Below are positions 7,823 through 15,990 of a DNA stretch of 29,733 bases, piece by piece. The notes under the pieces were generated by a model that saw only the letters and a program-made list of their open reading frames with translations, made no database searches and had not been told where the DNA came from. A program made the position numbers and the translations under genes. The stretch is from an uncultured bacterium (GTDB taxonomy: Bacteria; Actinomycetota; Coriobacteriia; Coriobacteriales; Eggerthellaceae): contig CAJMLT010000016.1 of assembly GCA_905214325.1 (NCBI GenBank), forward strand, positions 1-29,733. The letters are read 5' to 3'. Within the stretch, counting starts at the first letter, position 1. Every line of letters starts with the position of its first letter.

Positions 7823-7854
7823 GATACTTTATTACTCTACTGTGATAAAGTATC
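7823..7854. promoter_or_regulatory. Inverted repeat upstream of the his operon
   Basis: Perfect arms GATACTTTAT (7823-7832) and ATAAAGTATC (7845-7854) are separated by 12 nt; centre-to-centre distance is two helical turns. It lies about 40 nt before the fused hisZG start and is AT-rich in a GC-rich setting. This is a good candidate operator for a dimeric repressor; the right arm may overlap a -10-like TATCCT. Confidence 0.5.
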
Positions 7855-7893
7855 CTCATTCGTTTCGATGGAAAAGGTATGGAAAGAAGAACC

Positions 7894-9519
7894 ATGAACT
7901 ACGTAACTCCCGTTGGTTTTCGTGATGTATTGGGTAATGAAGCACTCGTCCGTGAAGATCTGACTTCGCGCGTTCAGCGTTGTTTCGCCACTCATGGATA
8001 TCGACCGATCGAAACCCCCACGTTGGAGGTTCTCGATGTCATGGAAGCCGGAGGACATGTCCCTGAGACCCCCTTCAAGTTCTTCGATTCCCACGGTGAT
8101 CTTTTGGCCATGCGTCCGGACGTCACCATGCAGATAGCCCGTATGTGCGCCACGCGTCTGCCCGATGCCGATCAGGCGTTGAAGTTTCGCTATACGCAGC
8201 GGGTGTTCAGGGAAAAGGCAGCCGAAGCCGCCGCGCGCGAACTGACGCAGATCGGCATCGAAGACATCGGTTCGGCGGGCGTTCGCGCCGATGGTGAACT
8301 GGTGTCGTTGTTCGCCCGGGCTTTGAGCGAGTGCGGTCTTTCCGACTACAAGATAGCCATCGGCTCGGCCCGCGTGCTGCGTGATCTTCTGGCGCAGACC
8401 CCGGCGGATGAGGAATGGAAGAATTCCGTCCTGCAGGCCTACCATACGTCCAATTTCGTCGATCTGGCCGATCTGGTGAGTGCTTTGCCCACCGAATCGC
8501 CTTGCGCGCGTGCCATTTTCGCGCTTCCGCATTTGCGCGGCGGTCGTGAAGCCCTGCAGCAGGTACGTGACCTGTTGACCCCTCTCGGTTGCGGGGAGGG
8601 AATCGATGAGCTGGAGGCCCTTTATGATTCCCTGGTGGCCGACGGGCTGGAAACCAAGGTGCTGATCGACTTTTCGGTCATGACTTCGTTCGACTATTAC
8701 ACGGGCATCGTGTTCGAAGCGTATGCTCCGGGATTGGGTTCGCCTCTCGGAGGCGGTGGTCGCTATGACAATCTTCTCGCGGCCTACGGTGCCCGACAGG
8801 TTCCCGCCGCCGGTTTCGCCTTCTATCTGGAACAGGTGATGGCGGCTCTTACCGATGAGGGGGGCAAGCGCGATCATCCGCTTCGCATCGCCGTTCCCAA
8901 AGGCTCGCTCAACGAAGGGGCCATCAAGGTGCTCGCCGATGCCGGCCTGGATGTGGATGGGTTGGCCGATGCGGGGCGTACGCTCATGTTGCGCAACGAA
9001 GGGGTGGAATATATCATCGTCCGTCCCACCGATGCCCCCGTGTTCGTGGCGCTCGGTGCCGCCGATTGCGGCATCTGCGGAGAGGATTCCCTGTTGGAGG
9101 CGGCTCCCGATGTGGTCGAACTGGTGGATCTCAAGTTCGGTGGTTGCCGCTTCGTGGTTGCCGAATCGGCGGGAACCACCGAAGAAGTGGAGAAGCGCTA
9201 TCGGGAACTGGGTTCCATCCGTGTCGCCACGAAATACCCCAACATCACACGTTCCTACTATGCCCAAGCGGGTATGCAGGTCGAAATAGTCAATCTGCAT
9301 GGAAACATAGAATTGGCTCCCATCACCGGCATGGCCGAGCGCATAGTCGACATCACGGCGACGGGCACCACGTTGCGGGAAAACAATCTGGTCATCGTCG
9401 ACGATGTCTTGGATTCCACGGCCCGTTTCTTCGCGAACCCCTGTTCTTTCAGAACGAATCCACAGGTGGGTCGTTTGGCGGATATGCTTTTCAAGCAGGT
9501 AAAGGAGAATGAACGATGA
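7894..9519 (+). CDS. hisZG: Fused HisZ-HisG: ATP phosphoribosyltransferase regulatory and catalytic subunits
   Basis: A 541-residue fusion for the first step of histidine synthesis, ATP plus PRPP to phosphoribosyl-ATP. Residues 1-326 are HisZ, a histidyl-tRNA-synthetase-like domain: YVTPVGFRDVL, RPDVTMQIARMC (motif 2-like), FRYTQRVFR, SFDYYTGIVFEAY and LGGGGRYDNL. From residue 330 (LRIAVPKGSLNEGA) to the end is a complete short-form HisG with ADCGICGEDSLLEA, ATKYPNITRSYY and the PRPP loop DITATGTTLRENNL. Short HisG is known to need HisZ, normally as a separate subunit in a hetero-octamer. No stop or frameshift separates the parts. ATG 7894 was chosen over 7879 because MNYVTP matches the usual HisZ start. 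It overlaps hisD by 4 nt. Confidence 0.93.
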   Translation: MNYVTPVGFRDVLGNEALVREDLTSRVQRCFATHGYRPIETPTLEVLDVMEAGGHVPETPFKFFDSHGDLLAMRPDVTMQIARMCATRLPDADQALKFRYTQRVFREKAAEAAARELTQIGIEDIGSAGVRADGELVSLFARALSECGLSDYKIAIGSARVLRDLLAQTPADEEWKNSVLQAYHTSNFVDLADLVSALPTESPCARAIFALPHLRGGREALQQVRDLLTPLGCGEGIDELEALYDSLVADGLETKVLIDFSVMTSFDYYTGIVFEAYAPGLGSPLGGGGRYDNLLAAYGARQVPAAGFAFYLEQVMAALTDEGGKRDHPLRIAVPKGSLNEGAIKVLADAGLDVDGLADAGRTLMLRNEGVEYIIVRPTDAPVFVALGAADCGICGEDSLLEAAPDVVELVDLKFGGCRFVVAESAGTTEEVEKRYRELGSIRVATKYPNITRSYYAQAGMQVEIVNLHGNIELAPITGMAERIVDITATGTTLRENNLVIVDDVLDSTARFFANPCSFRTNPQVGRLADMLFKQVKENER

Positions 9520-10868
9520 GACGTATCGAATTGGTGAAAGGCCAGATCTTCGAAGAAAGCCTACTCGATCGAGTGAGCGCTTTCGACGCCAACGCCCTTA
9601 TCGCTGCAACGGAGATCGTCCAAGATGTGCGCGATAGAGGGGACGCTGCCCTGCGTGACTACACGCAGCGTTTCGACGGAGTGTCCTTGGATGACTTCCG
9701 CGTTTCCCAACAGGAGATCGATGAAGCCATCGTGAAGGTCGATCCCGAAGTGGCGGGTGCTCTGCGCAAGGCGGCGGCTCAGATCCGTGATTTCCATGAG
9801 CGCCAGAAGCAGCAGGGTTGGTTCACGTTGCGTGAAGACGGAGCTCTCGTCGGCGCGAAGATCGAACCTTTGGAATCGGTCGGTATCTACGTTCCCGGTG
9901 GTCGTGCGCTCTATCCGTCTTCGGTGCTCATGAACGCGCTTCCTGCTGCGGTCGCCGGTGTGTCCCGTATCGTATGCGTGACGCCCCCCACGCAGGACGG
10001 AACGCTCGACCCCGCCATTCTGGAGGCGTGTCGCATCGCCGGTGTGACGGAGATCTATTCCGTGGGGGGAGCACAGGCCATCGCCGCGTTGGCCTATGGA
10101 AGCGAATCCATCAAGCCGGTCGACAAGATCACCGGTCCGGGCAATGCGTTCGTTGCAGCCGCCAAGAAAATCGTCTCCGGCGATGTGGGAATCGACATGA
10201 TCGCCGGTCCCTCCGAGGTCTGTGTTCTCGCCGATGAAACGGCCCTGCCCGAACTGGTAGCCATCGATTTGATGGCGCAGGCCGAACACGACCCGCTGGC
10301 CAGCTGCTATCTGGTCACCTTCTCCTCCGACTATGCCGATGCGGTGGAAGCGGCTATCGCCCGCCACATCGAAGGCTCCACGCGCTCCGAGATAACGGCG
10401 GCTTCGCTTGGAGACAAAGGGCTCATCATCGTATGCCCCGATATGTCCACGGCGCTCGATGCCGTCAACGTCATAGCGCCGGAGCACTTGGAGTTGCATG
10501 TGTCGGATGCGATGGACCTGTTAGGCTCCATCCGCCATGCCGGCGCCATCTTCTTGGGCGAATGGACCCCCGAAGCGGTGGGTGATTACGTTGCGGGCCC
10601 CAATCACACACTTCCCACAGGCGGTACGGCGCGCTATGCCTCACCGCTTTCGGTGGACGAATTCGTGAAGAAATCGAGCGTGATTCAGTATTCCGCTGCG
10701 GCGCTCGTCAACGACGCCGAAGCCATTACCACCATCGCCGATCACGAAGGTCTGTGGGCCCACGCCCAAAGCGTACGCCTGCGCCGCGATATCATAGAGC
10801 AGCAACGTGTTGATGCCGTCCGCGAGGAAGGTCGCGTCGCCGATAGGGAAAACGGAGGGCTTTCATGA
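9516..10868 (+). CDS. hisD: Histidinol dehydrogenase
   Basis: A 450-residue cytoplasmic enzyme that oxidises L-histidinol to L-histidine in two NAD+-dependent steps. The conserved order is complete: PGGRALYPSSVLMN, GGAQAIAALAYG, DKITGPGN, IDMIAGPSEV, MAQAEHDP (Zn ligands Q255 and H258), APEHLELHV with the catalytic pair E323-H324, GDYVAGPNHTLPTGGTARY with Zn ligand D357, and LSVDEFVKKSS. Length is normal. The start lies in ATGA overlapping the hisZG stop, with AAAGGAG about 10 nt before it. The gene end overlaps hisC in the same way, so hisZG-hisD-hisC are translationally coupled. Confidence 0.97.
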   Translation: MRRIELVKGQIFEESLLDRVSAFDANALIAATEIVQDVRDRGDAALRDYTQRFDGVSLDDFRVSQQEIDEAIVKVDPEVAGALRKAAAQIRDFHERQKQQGWFTLREDGALVGAKIEPLESVGIYVPGGRALYPSSVLMNALPAAVAGVSRIVCVTPPTQDGTLDPAILEACRIAGVTEIYSVGGAQAIAALAYGSESIKPVDKITGPGNAFVAAAKKIVSGDVGIDMIAGPSEVCVLADETALPELVAIDLMAQAEHDPLASCYLVTFSSDYADAVEAAIARHIEGSTRSEITAASLGDKGLIIVCPDMSTALDAVNVIAPEHLELHVSDAMDLLGSIRHAGAIFLGEWTPEAVGDYVAGPNHTLPTGGTARYASPLSVDEFVKKSSVIQYSAAALVNDAEAITTIADHEGLWAHAQSVRLRRDIIEQQRVDAVREEGRVADRENGGLS

Positions 10869-11929
10869 ACAGAGTACGTCCTTCGCAGCCGCGTCTTCGT
10901 GACGTGGTCGCCTATGATCCGAAATATCTTCCGGCCAATCAGTATCTGTCGGCGAACGAGAATCCGCGCAACCTGCCAGAGGAAATACAGCTTGAGATCC
11001 GTAAGGCATTGAGGAATTTCTCCTTCAACCGTTATCCCGATCCTTTGGCCAATGATCTGCGTGATATGATCGCGCAGGCGAACGGTCTTTCCCGCGAAAA
11101 CGTGCTCGTGGGTAACGGCGGTGACGAGCTGCTGTTCAATCTCGCTCTTGCATGGGGCGGACCGGGACGGACGTTTCTCAACTGTCCGCCCACGTTTTCG
11201 GTCTACGAGGCCAATGCCCGACTGACGGGGACCACGGTTGTCAATGTTGCGCGCACTTCGACCTTCGACATAGATGAAGAAGCGGTTCTCGAGCGTCTTT
11301 CACAGGGAGACATCGACTACCTCATCATCACAAGCCCCAATAATCCTACCGGCAAGATGGCCGACGAAACCTTTTTGAGTCGCCTGCTCGAAGCAACCGA
11401 TGCATTGGTCATGGTGGACGAAGCCTACTTCGAATTTTCCCGTTTCTCCATGCGGCCCTATCTTGACCGCCATGAGAATCTGGTGTTGCTCCGCACGTTT
11501 TCCAAGGCGTTTTCCCTGGCAGGCGTGCGCTTGGGCTACATCCTGGCGCAGCCGGAAGTCGTGCGGGAATTCATCAAGGTGCGCCAACCCTATTCGGTCG
11601 ATTCCGTCTCCCAGGCCATAGGGCGTGCGGTCTATGCCGACCGCGCCCTTCTCGAAGAAGGCGTGAAAGCCATCATATCCGAGCGGGAACGCCTGCTGAG
11701 CCGCCTGCGGACCCTACCCGGTGTCGAAGTTTTCGATTCCGATTCCAACTACATCCTGTTCCGTATCGATGACGCAGCCGGGGTATGGCGTGAGCTCTAC
11801 GATAACGCTATTCTGATCAGAGATTTTTCAAGCACTCCCTATCTGGAGAACTGCTTGCGTGTTTCGGTGGGGACACCGGAAGAAAACGATGTGTTCTTCG
11901 AAACTCTGCGTACCATCTGCCTACGATAA
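10865..11929 (+). CDS. hisC: Histidinol-phosphate aminotransferase
   Basis: A 354-residue class I/II PLP aminotransferase that turns imidazole-acetol phosphate into histidinol phosphate. Markers are LSANENPRN and NRYPDP at the N-terminus, VGNGGDELLFN, SPNNPTGK, DEAYFEF, and the PLP lysine K214 in RTFSKAFSLAGVRLGY, with R near the end in LRVSVGTPEEN. Position between hisD and hisB supports HisC over other members of this family. It starts in an ATGA overlap with hisD. Some HisC enzymes also accept aromatic substrates; this cannot be judged from sequence. Confidence 0.95.
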   Translation: MNRVRPSQPRLRDVVAYDPKYLPANQYLSANENPRNLPEEIQLEIRKALRNFSFNRYPDPLANDLRDMIAQANGLSRENVLVGNGGDELLFNLALAWGGPGRTFLNCPPTFSVYEANARLTGTTVVNVARTSTFDIDEEAVLERLSQGDIDYLIITSPNNPTGKMADETFLSRLLEATDALVMVDEAYFEFSRFSMRPYLDRHENLVLLRTFSKAFSLAGVRLGYILAQPEVVREFIKVRQPYSVDSVSQAIGRAVYADRALLEEGVKAIISERERLLSRLRTLPGVEVFDSDSNYILFRIDDAAGVWRELYDNAILIRDFSSTPYLENCLRVSVGTPEENDVFFETLRTICLR

Positions 11930-11940
11930 GGAAGCCGCAC

Positions 11941-12537
11941 ATGACCACTGAGCGCCGCGCAACCATCACACGTAAAACGAAGGAAACCGACATCACGATA
12001 TCGCTCGATATCGATGGTACGGGTCGCACCTCGATCGATACGGGTGTGCCCTTTTTCGACCACATGATGGACGCATTCGGACGGCATGGCCTGTTCGACC
12101 TCGATATACGGGCGGTGGGTGATGTGGATGTCGACGCCCACCACACCGTCGAAGATGTGGGGATCGTCTTGGGTCAGGCATTCGCTCAGGCCATGGGAGA
12201 TAAGCGCGGCATAGTACGGTTCGCCTCGCAGTTCATCGCCATGGATGAGACGTTGGTGCTTGCGGCTCTTGATGTTTCGGGGCGCGGCCAGTTGCACTAC
12301 GACGTCGATCTCCCCATCGAGATCATCGGCACGTTCGACACCACCCTCGCCAAGGAATTCCTGATATCCTTCGCTTCGAATGCCCACATAACGCTCCATG
12401 TGATGTTGTTCAAGGGAGAAAACTCCCATCATATCGTGGAGGCTTGTTTCAAGGCGGTCGGGCGGGTGCTGTGTGAGGCACTTGCCATCAATCCGCGTAT
12501 CGCCGGAGAGCTGCCTTCCACCAAAGGTGCTCTGTAG
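11941..12537 (+). CDS. hisB: Imidazoleglycerol-phosphate dehydratase
   Basis: A 198-residue Mn-dependent dehydratase converting imidazoleglycerol phosphate to imidazole-acetol phosphate. Motifs are VPFFDHMMDAFGRHG, DAHHTVEDVGI, KEFLISFASNAHITLHV, NSHHIVEACFKA and the C-terminal LPSTKG; the repeated HHxxE motifs bind metal. It is the monofunctional form: the N-terminal histidinol-phosphatase domain of enteric HisB is absent, and no histidinol phosphatase is visible in the window, so that step must be supplied elsewhere. AAGGAAG precedes the start, 11 nt after hisC. Confidence 0.96.
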   Translation: MTTERRATITRKTKETDITISLDIDGTGRTSIDTGVPFFDHMMDAFGRHGLFDLDIRAVGDVDVDAHHTVEDVGIVLGQAFAQAMGDKRGIVRFASQFIAMDETLVLAALDVSGRGQLHYDVDLPIEIIGTFDTTLAKEFLISFASNAHITLHVMLFKGENSHHIVEACFKAVGRVLCEALAINPRIAGELPSTKGAL

Positions 12538-12552
12538 AGGAAAGCTAGGATC

Positions 12553-13206
12553 ATGATCGCTGTCGTTGACTATTGCAAAGGAAACCTGAAAAGCGTCGAG
12601 CGCGGTTTGCGCGGTGTCGGCGGGGATGCGCATATCACCGATGACCCGGCACTCATACGACGATCCGACGCCATCGTGCTACCGGGAGTAGGTGCTTTCG
12701 GCGACGCTTCCCGTACCATGAGGGAAACGGGGCAGATGAGTGCCATCCGTGACGCACTCGCCGATGGCGCGGTGTTTTTGGGTATCTGTCTGGGCCTTCA
12801 TCTTCTGTTCGCCGAAGGGGTCGAAGGTCGCGATGAGCACGGCACCAACCCGGGGGGGTTGGCCGTACTTTCGGGTACGGTGGACAAGATGCCGCATCAT
12901 GATGGCCGCGGGAAGAGTTTCAAGGTTCCCCACGTGGGATGGAACTCCATCGAATTCGATGAGGATTCCTGCCCTCTTCTCGAAGGGGTGGAATCGGGGG
13001 AGTATTTCTACTTCACGCATAGTTTCATCGCGCCTATGGAAGACCATCTGATCGCGACGACCACCCATTCCGTCACCTTTCCCAGCGTCGTGCAGGCGGG
13101 GGATACCATCTTCGGTGTTCAGTTTCATCCCGAGAAATCATCTGATGCGGGTGAGCGCATACTGCAAAACTTTCTCGCTATCGTGGAAAACAACCGTAAC
13201 CGTTAA
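12553..13206 (+). CDS. hisH: Imidazole glycerol phosphate synthase, glutaminase subunit
   Basis: A 217-residue class I glutamine amidotransferase that releases ammonia from glutamine and passes it through HisF. The triad is C79 in GICLGLHLLF, H192 and E194 in GVQFHPEKSS. The oxyanion region LPGVGAFGDA and HVGWNSIEF also fit. The usual nucleophile-elbow sequence is GICLGMQ; here the two residues are LH, a mild deviation. It is followed closely by hisA, then hisF, its partner in the HisHF complex. Confidence 0.95.
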   Translation: MIAVVDYCKGNLKSVERGLRGVGGDAHITDDPALIRRSDAIVLPGVGAFGDASRTMRETGQMSAIRDALADGAVFLGICLGLHLLFAEGVEGRDEHGTNPGGLAVLSGTVDKMPHHDGRGKSFKVPHVGWNSIEFDEDSCPLLEGVESGEYFYFTHSFIAPMEDHLIATTTHSVTFPSVVQAGDTIFGVQFHPEKSSDAGERILQNFLAIVENNRNR

Positions 13207-13235
13207 CGTCATCCAATCCAGAGAAGGGTGTTTGA

Positions 13236-14021
13236 ATGGATCTTCTTCCCGCAATCGATATTCTCGACGGCAAAGCGGTGCGTCTCGCCAAAGGCGATTA
13301 CGACGCCGTTACCGTCTATAACGACGATCCGGTGGCGCAGGCGCGGCAGTTCGAGGAGCTGGGCGCCCGTTGGATCCATGTCGTCGATCTCGATGGTGCA
13401 CGATCGGGCGTTCCCGCCAACATCGACGTCATCAGCGACATCCTGGCAGGTACGTTGCTCAAGGTGGAAGTGGGTGGTGGTATCCGTAATCTGGAAACCA
13501 TCGATCGTCTGTATGAGGCGGGGGTTTCCCGCGTGGTTCTGGGGACGACACTGGTCACCGATCCGGATTTCGCCCATCGTGCATTGGAGCGCTATCCCGA
13601 TATGTTGGCGGCGGGCATCGATGCCAAAAACGGTGAAGTCGCCGTCGAGGGCTGGCGTGAAGGCGCGGGTGTTCCTGCCGATGAACTCATCGCCCATGTG
13701 GCCGACCTCGGATTCAGGCATCTCATCTATACCGACATCGCGCGTGACGGCATGCAGACGGGAATAGACGCGCAGCGCTATGTGCACATAGCCGAACTGT
13801 TTCGCAACCCCGTCATCGCTTCGGGCGGTGTGGCGGATATGACCGATATCGACGACCTGGCCCGCGTGGCGGGTTGCATCGAGGGTGTTATTGCGGGGCG
13901 CGCGGTCTATGAGGGTACACTCGATGTCGAGGCTGCTCTCGCGCGTTGCGAGGAAGCGAGCGCACAGGTGTTGGCGGCCACGGTCCGCGACAGGCATTGT
14001 GGAGGTTGCGATGCTCACTAA
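13236..14021 (+). CDS. hisA: ProFAR isomerase
   Basis: A 261-residue TIM-barrel enzyme performing the Amadori rearrangement of ProFAR to PRFAR. Catalytic D8 (LPAIDILDGKAVRL) and D129 (AAGIDAKNG) are present, as are the phosphate loops VGGGIRN and ASGGVADM. Actinobacteria often use the dual HisA/TrpF enzyme PriA; nothing here clearly marks PriA, and the protein is slightly longer than standard HisA at its C-terminus, with a CGGC motif near the end. The last 11 nt overlap the start of hisF. Confidence 0.93.
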   Translation: MDLLPAIDILDGKAVRLAKGDYDAVTVYNDDPVAQARQFEELGARWIHVVDLDGARSGVPANIDVISDILAGTLLKVEVGGGIRNLETIDRLYEAGVSRVVLGTTLVTDPDFAHRALERYPDMLAAGIDAKNGEVAVEGWREGAGVPADELIAHVADLGFRHLIYTDIARDGMQTGIDAQRYVHIAELFRNPVIASGGVADMTDIDDLARVAGCIEGVIAGRAVYEGTLDVEAALARCEEASAQVLAATVRDRHCGGCDAH

Positions 14022-14775
14022 ACGTGTCATTCCCTGTATGGACGTCAAGGATGGTCGCGTCGTCAAAGGCGTCAATTTCGTCAACCTGCGCGATGCGGGT
14101 GATCCTATCGAATTGGCTCAACGCTACGACGAACAGCGTGCCGACGAAGTGATTTTCCTCGATATCACCGCGACAAGCGATGGTCGTGCGACCACGGTTG
14201 AAATGGCCTCCCGCGCCAGCGAGGAGTTGCATCTGCCCTATTGCGTGGGTGGAGGCTTCAGAAGCGTTGCCGATATCCGCACTATGATCGCCGCCGGCGC
14301 CGATAAGGTATCCATCAATTCGGCGGCTATCGCCGACCCTTCTCTGATCACCGTGGCCGCGGCGGCGTTCGGTACGCAGGCTATCGTCTGTGCCATCGAT
14401 GCCAAGCAGGTTCCCGGTAATCCCGACAAATGGGAAGTCTACGTTCACGGCGGCAGAAAATCCACCGGGCTCGATGTTGTGGAATGGGCGAAGAAAGCGG
14501 CTTCGTGCGGTGCCGGGGAAATCCTGCTCACCAGCATGGATCGCGATGGGAGTAAAGACGGGTTCGACATTCCGCTCACCCGTGCCGTTGCGCGGGCGGT
14601 CGATATTCCGGTCATCGCTTCGGGCGGCGTGGGGAAGTTGGAGCACTTCGCCGAAGGGATTCTCGAAGGTGAAGCGGACGCGGTGCTGGCGGCATCGGTG
14701 TTCCACTTCGGTGAATTCACCATCCGTCAGGTGAAGGAATACCTGCGCGATCAGGGAATCCCCGTGCGCCTCTAA
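14011..14775 (+). CDS. hisF: Imidazole glycerol phosphate synthase, cyclase subunit
   Basis: A 254-residue TIM-barrel cyclase that uses ammonia from HisH and PRFAR to give imidazole glycerol phosphate and AICAR. D11 (RVIPCMDVKDGRVVKG) and D130 (VCAIDAKQV) are the catalytic aspartates; VGGGFRS, SINSAAI, LLTSMDRDGSKDGFD and ASGGVGKLEHF are the standard loops. The frame is open further upstream, but ATG 14011 gives the family N-terminus and has GGAGG 6 nt before it. The gene overlaps hisA by 11 nt. Confidence 0.96.
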   Translation: MLTKRVIPCMDVKDGRVVKGVNFVNLRDAGDPIELAQRYDEQRADEVIFLDITATSDGRATTVEMASRASEELHLPYCVGGGFRSVADIRTMIAAGADKVSINSAAIADPSLITVAAAAFGTQAIVCAIDAKQVPGNPDKWEVYVHGGRKSTGLDVVEWAKKAASCGAGEILLTSMDRDGSKDGFDIPLTRAVARAVDIPVIASGGVGKLEHFAEGILEGEADAVLAASVFHFGEFTIRQVKEYLRDQGIPVRL

Positions 14776-14778
14776 GTC

Positions 14779-15513
14779 ATGACGAAGCCTCCCCGCACAA
14801 ATCGTCGACGATCCGATGAAGTTATCCATCGTCGTTCCACCCGTCCGCGCCCATCGGCGGGCCGCGGCGCAAAAGGGGCGGAATCGGTTTCATTCTCTTC
14901 CGCTCGGCGATCCGATGCGTCTTCTTCGTCCTCCGCTCAACGGCGTGGGACGCGTGTTCATCTGAGGCGCGGAGACGACGGCGCCCTTGCAACGCGCAGG
15001 CGCGCGATCACCGTGGTCAGCGTCGCGCTCGTTTTCTTCGCCGTGATCAATGTTTCGTGTGCCCTCCTGACCCACCCCGAAGATCCCGTTGCTACCATGA
15101 TGGCGCAGGCACAGGCCGAAACCGATGCTCCCGTCGAAGGCGCATCCGATGGTGTCGCGCTCGATGCCGACGACGATCGTGGTACGCAACGGCCCGATGG
15201 TCAAGGGTGGGCCAGTGCGCTGGCTTCCGCCTACAGTCTCGAAACGAACGACGATTGGGATCAGACGGCTACCGGTATCCCGCTCGACAACACCTCCTAT
15301 ACCGTTGCGGTGCCTATCGGAGAGGAGCATCTGTTCCGCTCCACGGTCGAGCTGTTCTACGGTGGCGTGTCGTTGAAGGCCAAGGTCACCGATTCGGGGA
15401 ATCTTGCCACCTATGGTCGTTTCTTCGATTTGAGCCCGGCGGTATGGCGGGCGTTCGGTGCGCGAAGCGAAGATGCTTGGGGCGTGCGTGATGTCTACTA
15501 TCGTTTCGTCTGA
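14779..15513 (+). CDS. Membrane-anchored protein with C-terminal RlpA-like (double-psi barrel) region
   Basis: A 244-residue protein I cannot name. Residues 1-72 are a very basic, Ser/Arg-rich cytoplasmic tail. Residues 73-95 (AITVVSVALVFFAVINVSCAL) form one membrane helix. Residues 96-150 are an acidic, Ala/Asp-rich linker. The last 85 residues show LKAKVTDSGNL, FFDLSPAVWRAFG and the final VRDVYYRFV, which recall the RlpA-like double-psi beta-barrel (usually V-x-V-x-D-x-G followed by DLSxAA and ending V-xYR). I infer an extracytoplasmic wall-associated role. It begins 3 nt after hisF with a poor ribosome site, so translation may be coupled. No histidine function is apparent. Confidence 0.7.
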   Translation: MTKPPRTNRRRSDEVIHRRSTRPRPSAGRGAKGAESVSFSSARRSDASSSSSAQRRGTRVHLRRGDDGALATRRRAITVVSVALVFFAVINVSCALLTHPEDPVATMMAQAQAETDAPVEGASDGVALDADDDRGTQRPDGQGWASALASAYSLETNDDWDQTATGIPLDNTSYTVAVPIGEEHLFRSTVELFYGGVSLKAKVTDSGNLATYGRFFDLSPAVWRAFGARSEDAWGVRDVYYRFV

Positions 15514-15561
15514 AGCGGTTGCTCAGGTGAGCGGTATCCGCTTGCGTCGTGAAAGAGACTC

Positions 15562-15577
15562 GACCCTCCGGGGGGTC
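15562..15577. promoter_or_regulatory. Short GC hairpin between the barrel gene and hisI
   Basis: GACCCT (15562-15567) pairs with GGGGTC (15572-15577) around CCGG. There is no T-run. It is followed at 15624-15629 by TATAGT, a plausible -10 for a separate hisI promoter, without a clear -35. Confidence 0.3.
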
Positions 15578-15675
15578 CTGCCGTAGGGTAGGGGCGCCTC
15601 ATGCTATCGGTGAGGGTATCGGGTATAGTGTGTTCGATCGTATGAAGCATGACATGTGAAGCGAGGAGTTGGGTG

Positions 15676-15990
15676 ATGACGGTTCCCGAATTGAAATACG
15701 ACGCACAGGGGCTCATTCCCTGTATCGTGCAGGACGTGAACACCAAAGAGGTGCTCATGATGGCGTGGATGAACGAGGAATCCCTCACACGCACGCTCGA
15801 GCAGAAGACCACCTGGTTCTGGTCGAGGAGTCGTGGATGCTATTGGCACAAGGGTGAGGAGTCGGGTAACGTGCAGACGTTGATCGAGCTGCGTTATGAC
15901 TGCGATGGCGATACGCTGCTTGCGTTGGTCGATCCTGCGGGGCCGGCCTGCCATACGGGAAACGTGTCCTGTTTCTATCGCGCTTTTTAA
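15676..15990 (+). CDS. hisI: Phosphoribosyl-AMP cyclohydrolase
   Basis: A 104-residue Zn- and Mg-dependent enzyme opening the ring of phosphoribosyl-AMP, the third step of histidine synthesis. It shows LIPCIVQDVNTKEVLMMAWMNEESL, WSRSRGCYWHKGEESGNVQ, DCDGDTLL and GPACHTGNVSCFY; the Cys and Asp residues in the last blocks bind Zn and Mg. It is the stand-alone form with no HisE domain attached. ATG 15676 was chosen over the in-frame ATG 15649 because GAGGAG at 15663-15668 is correctly spaced. A 160-nt gap separates it from the barrel gene, so it may have its own promoter. Confidence 0.95.
   Translation: MTVPELKYDAQGLIPCIVQDVNTKEVLMMAWMNEESLTRTLEQKTTWFWSRSRGCYWHKGEESGNVQTLIELRYDCDGDTLLALVDPAGPACHTGNVSCFYRAF

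Noticed and set aside
7837..9300. Long minus-strand open frame opposite hisZG
   Set aside because: Antisense shadow of the fused hisZG gene; no family motif and no ribosome site.
12845..12862. Hairpin CCAACCC/GGGTTGG within hisH
   Set aside because: It lies inside well-conserved coding sequence with no T-run; a chance product of Pro/Gly codons.
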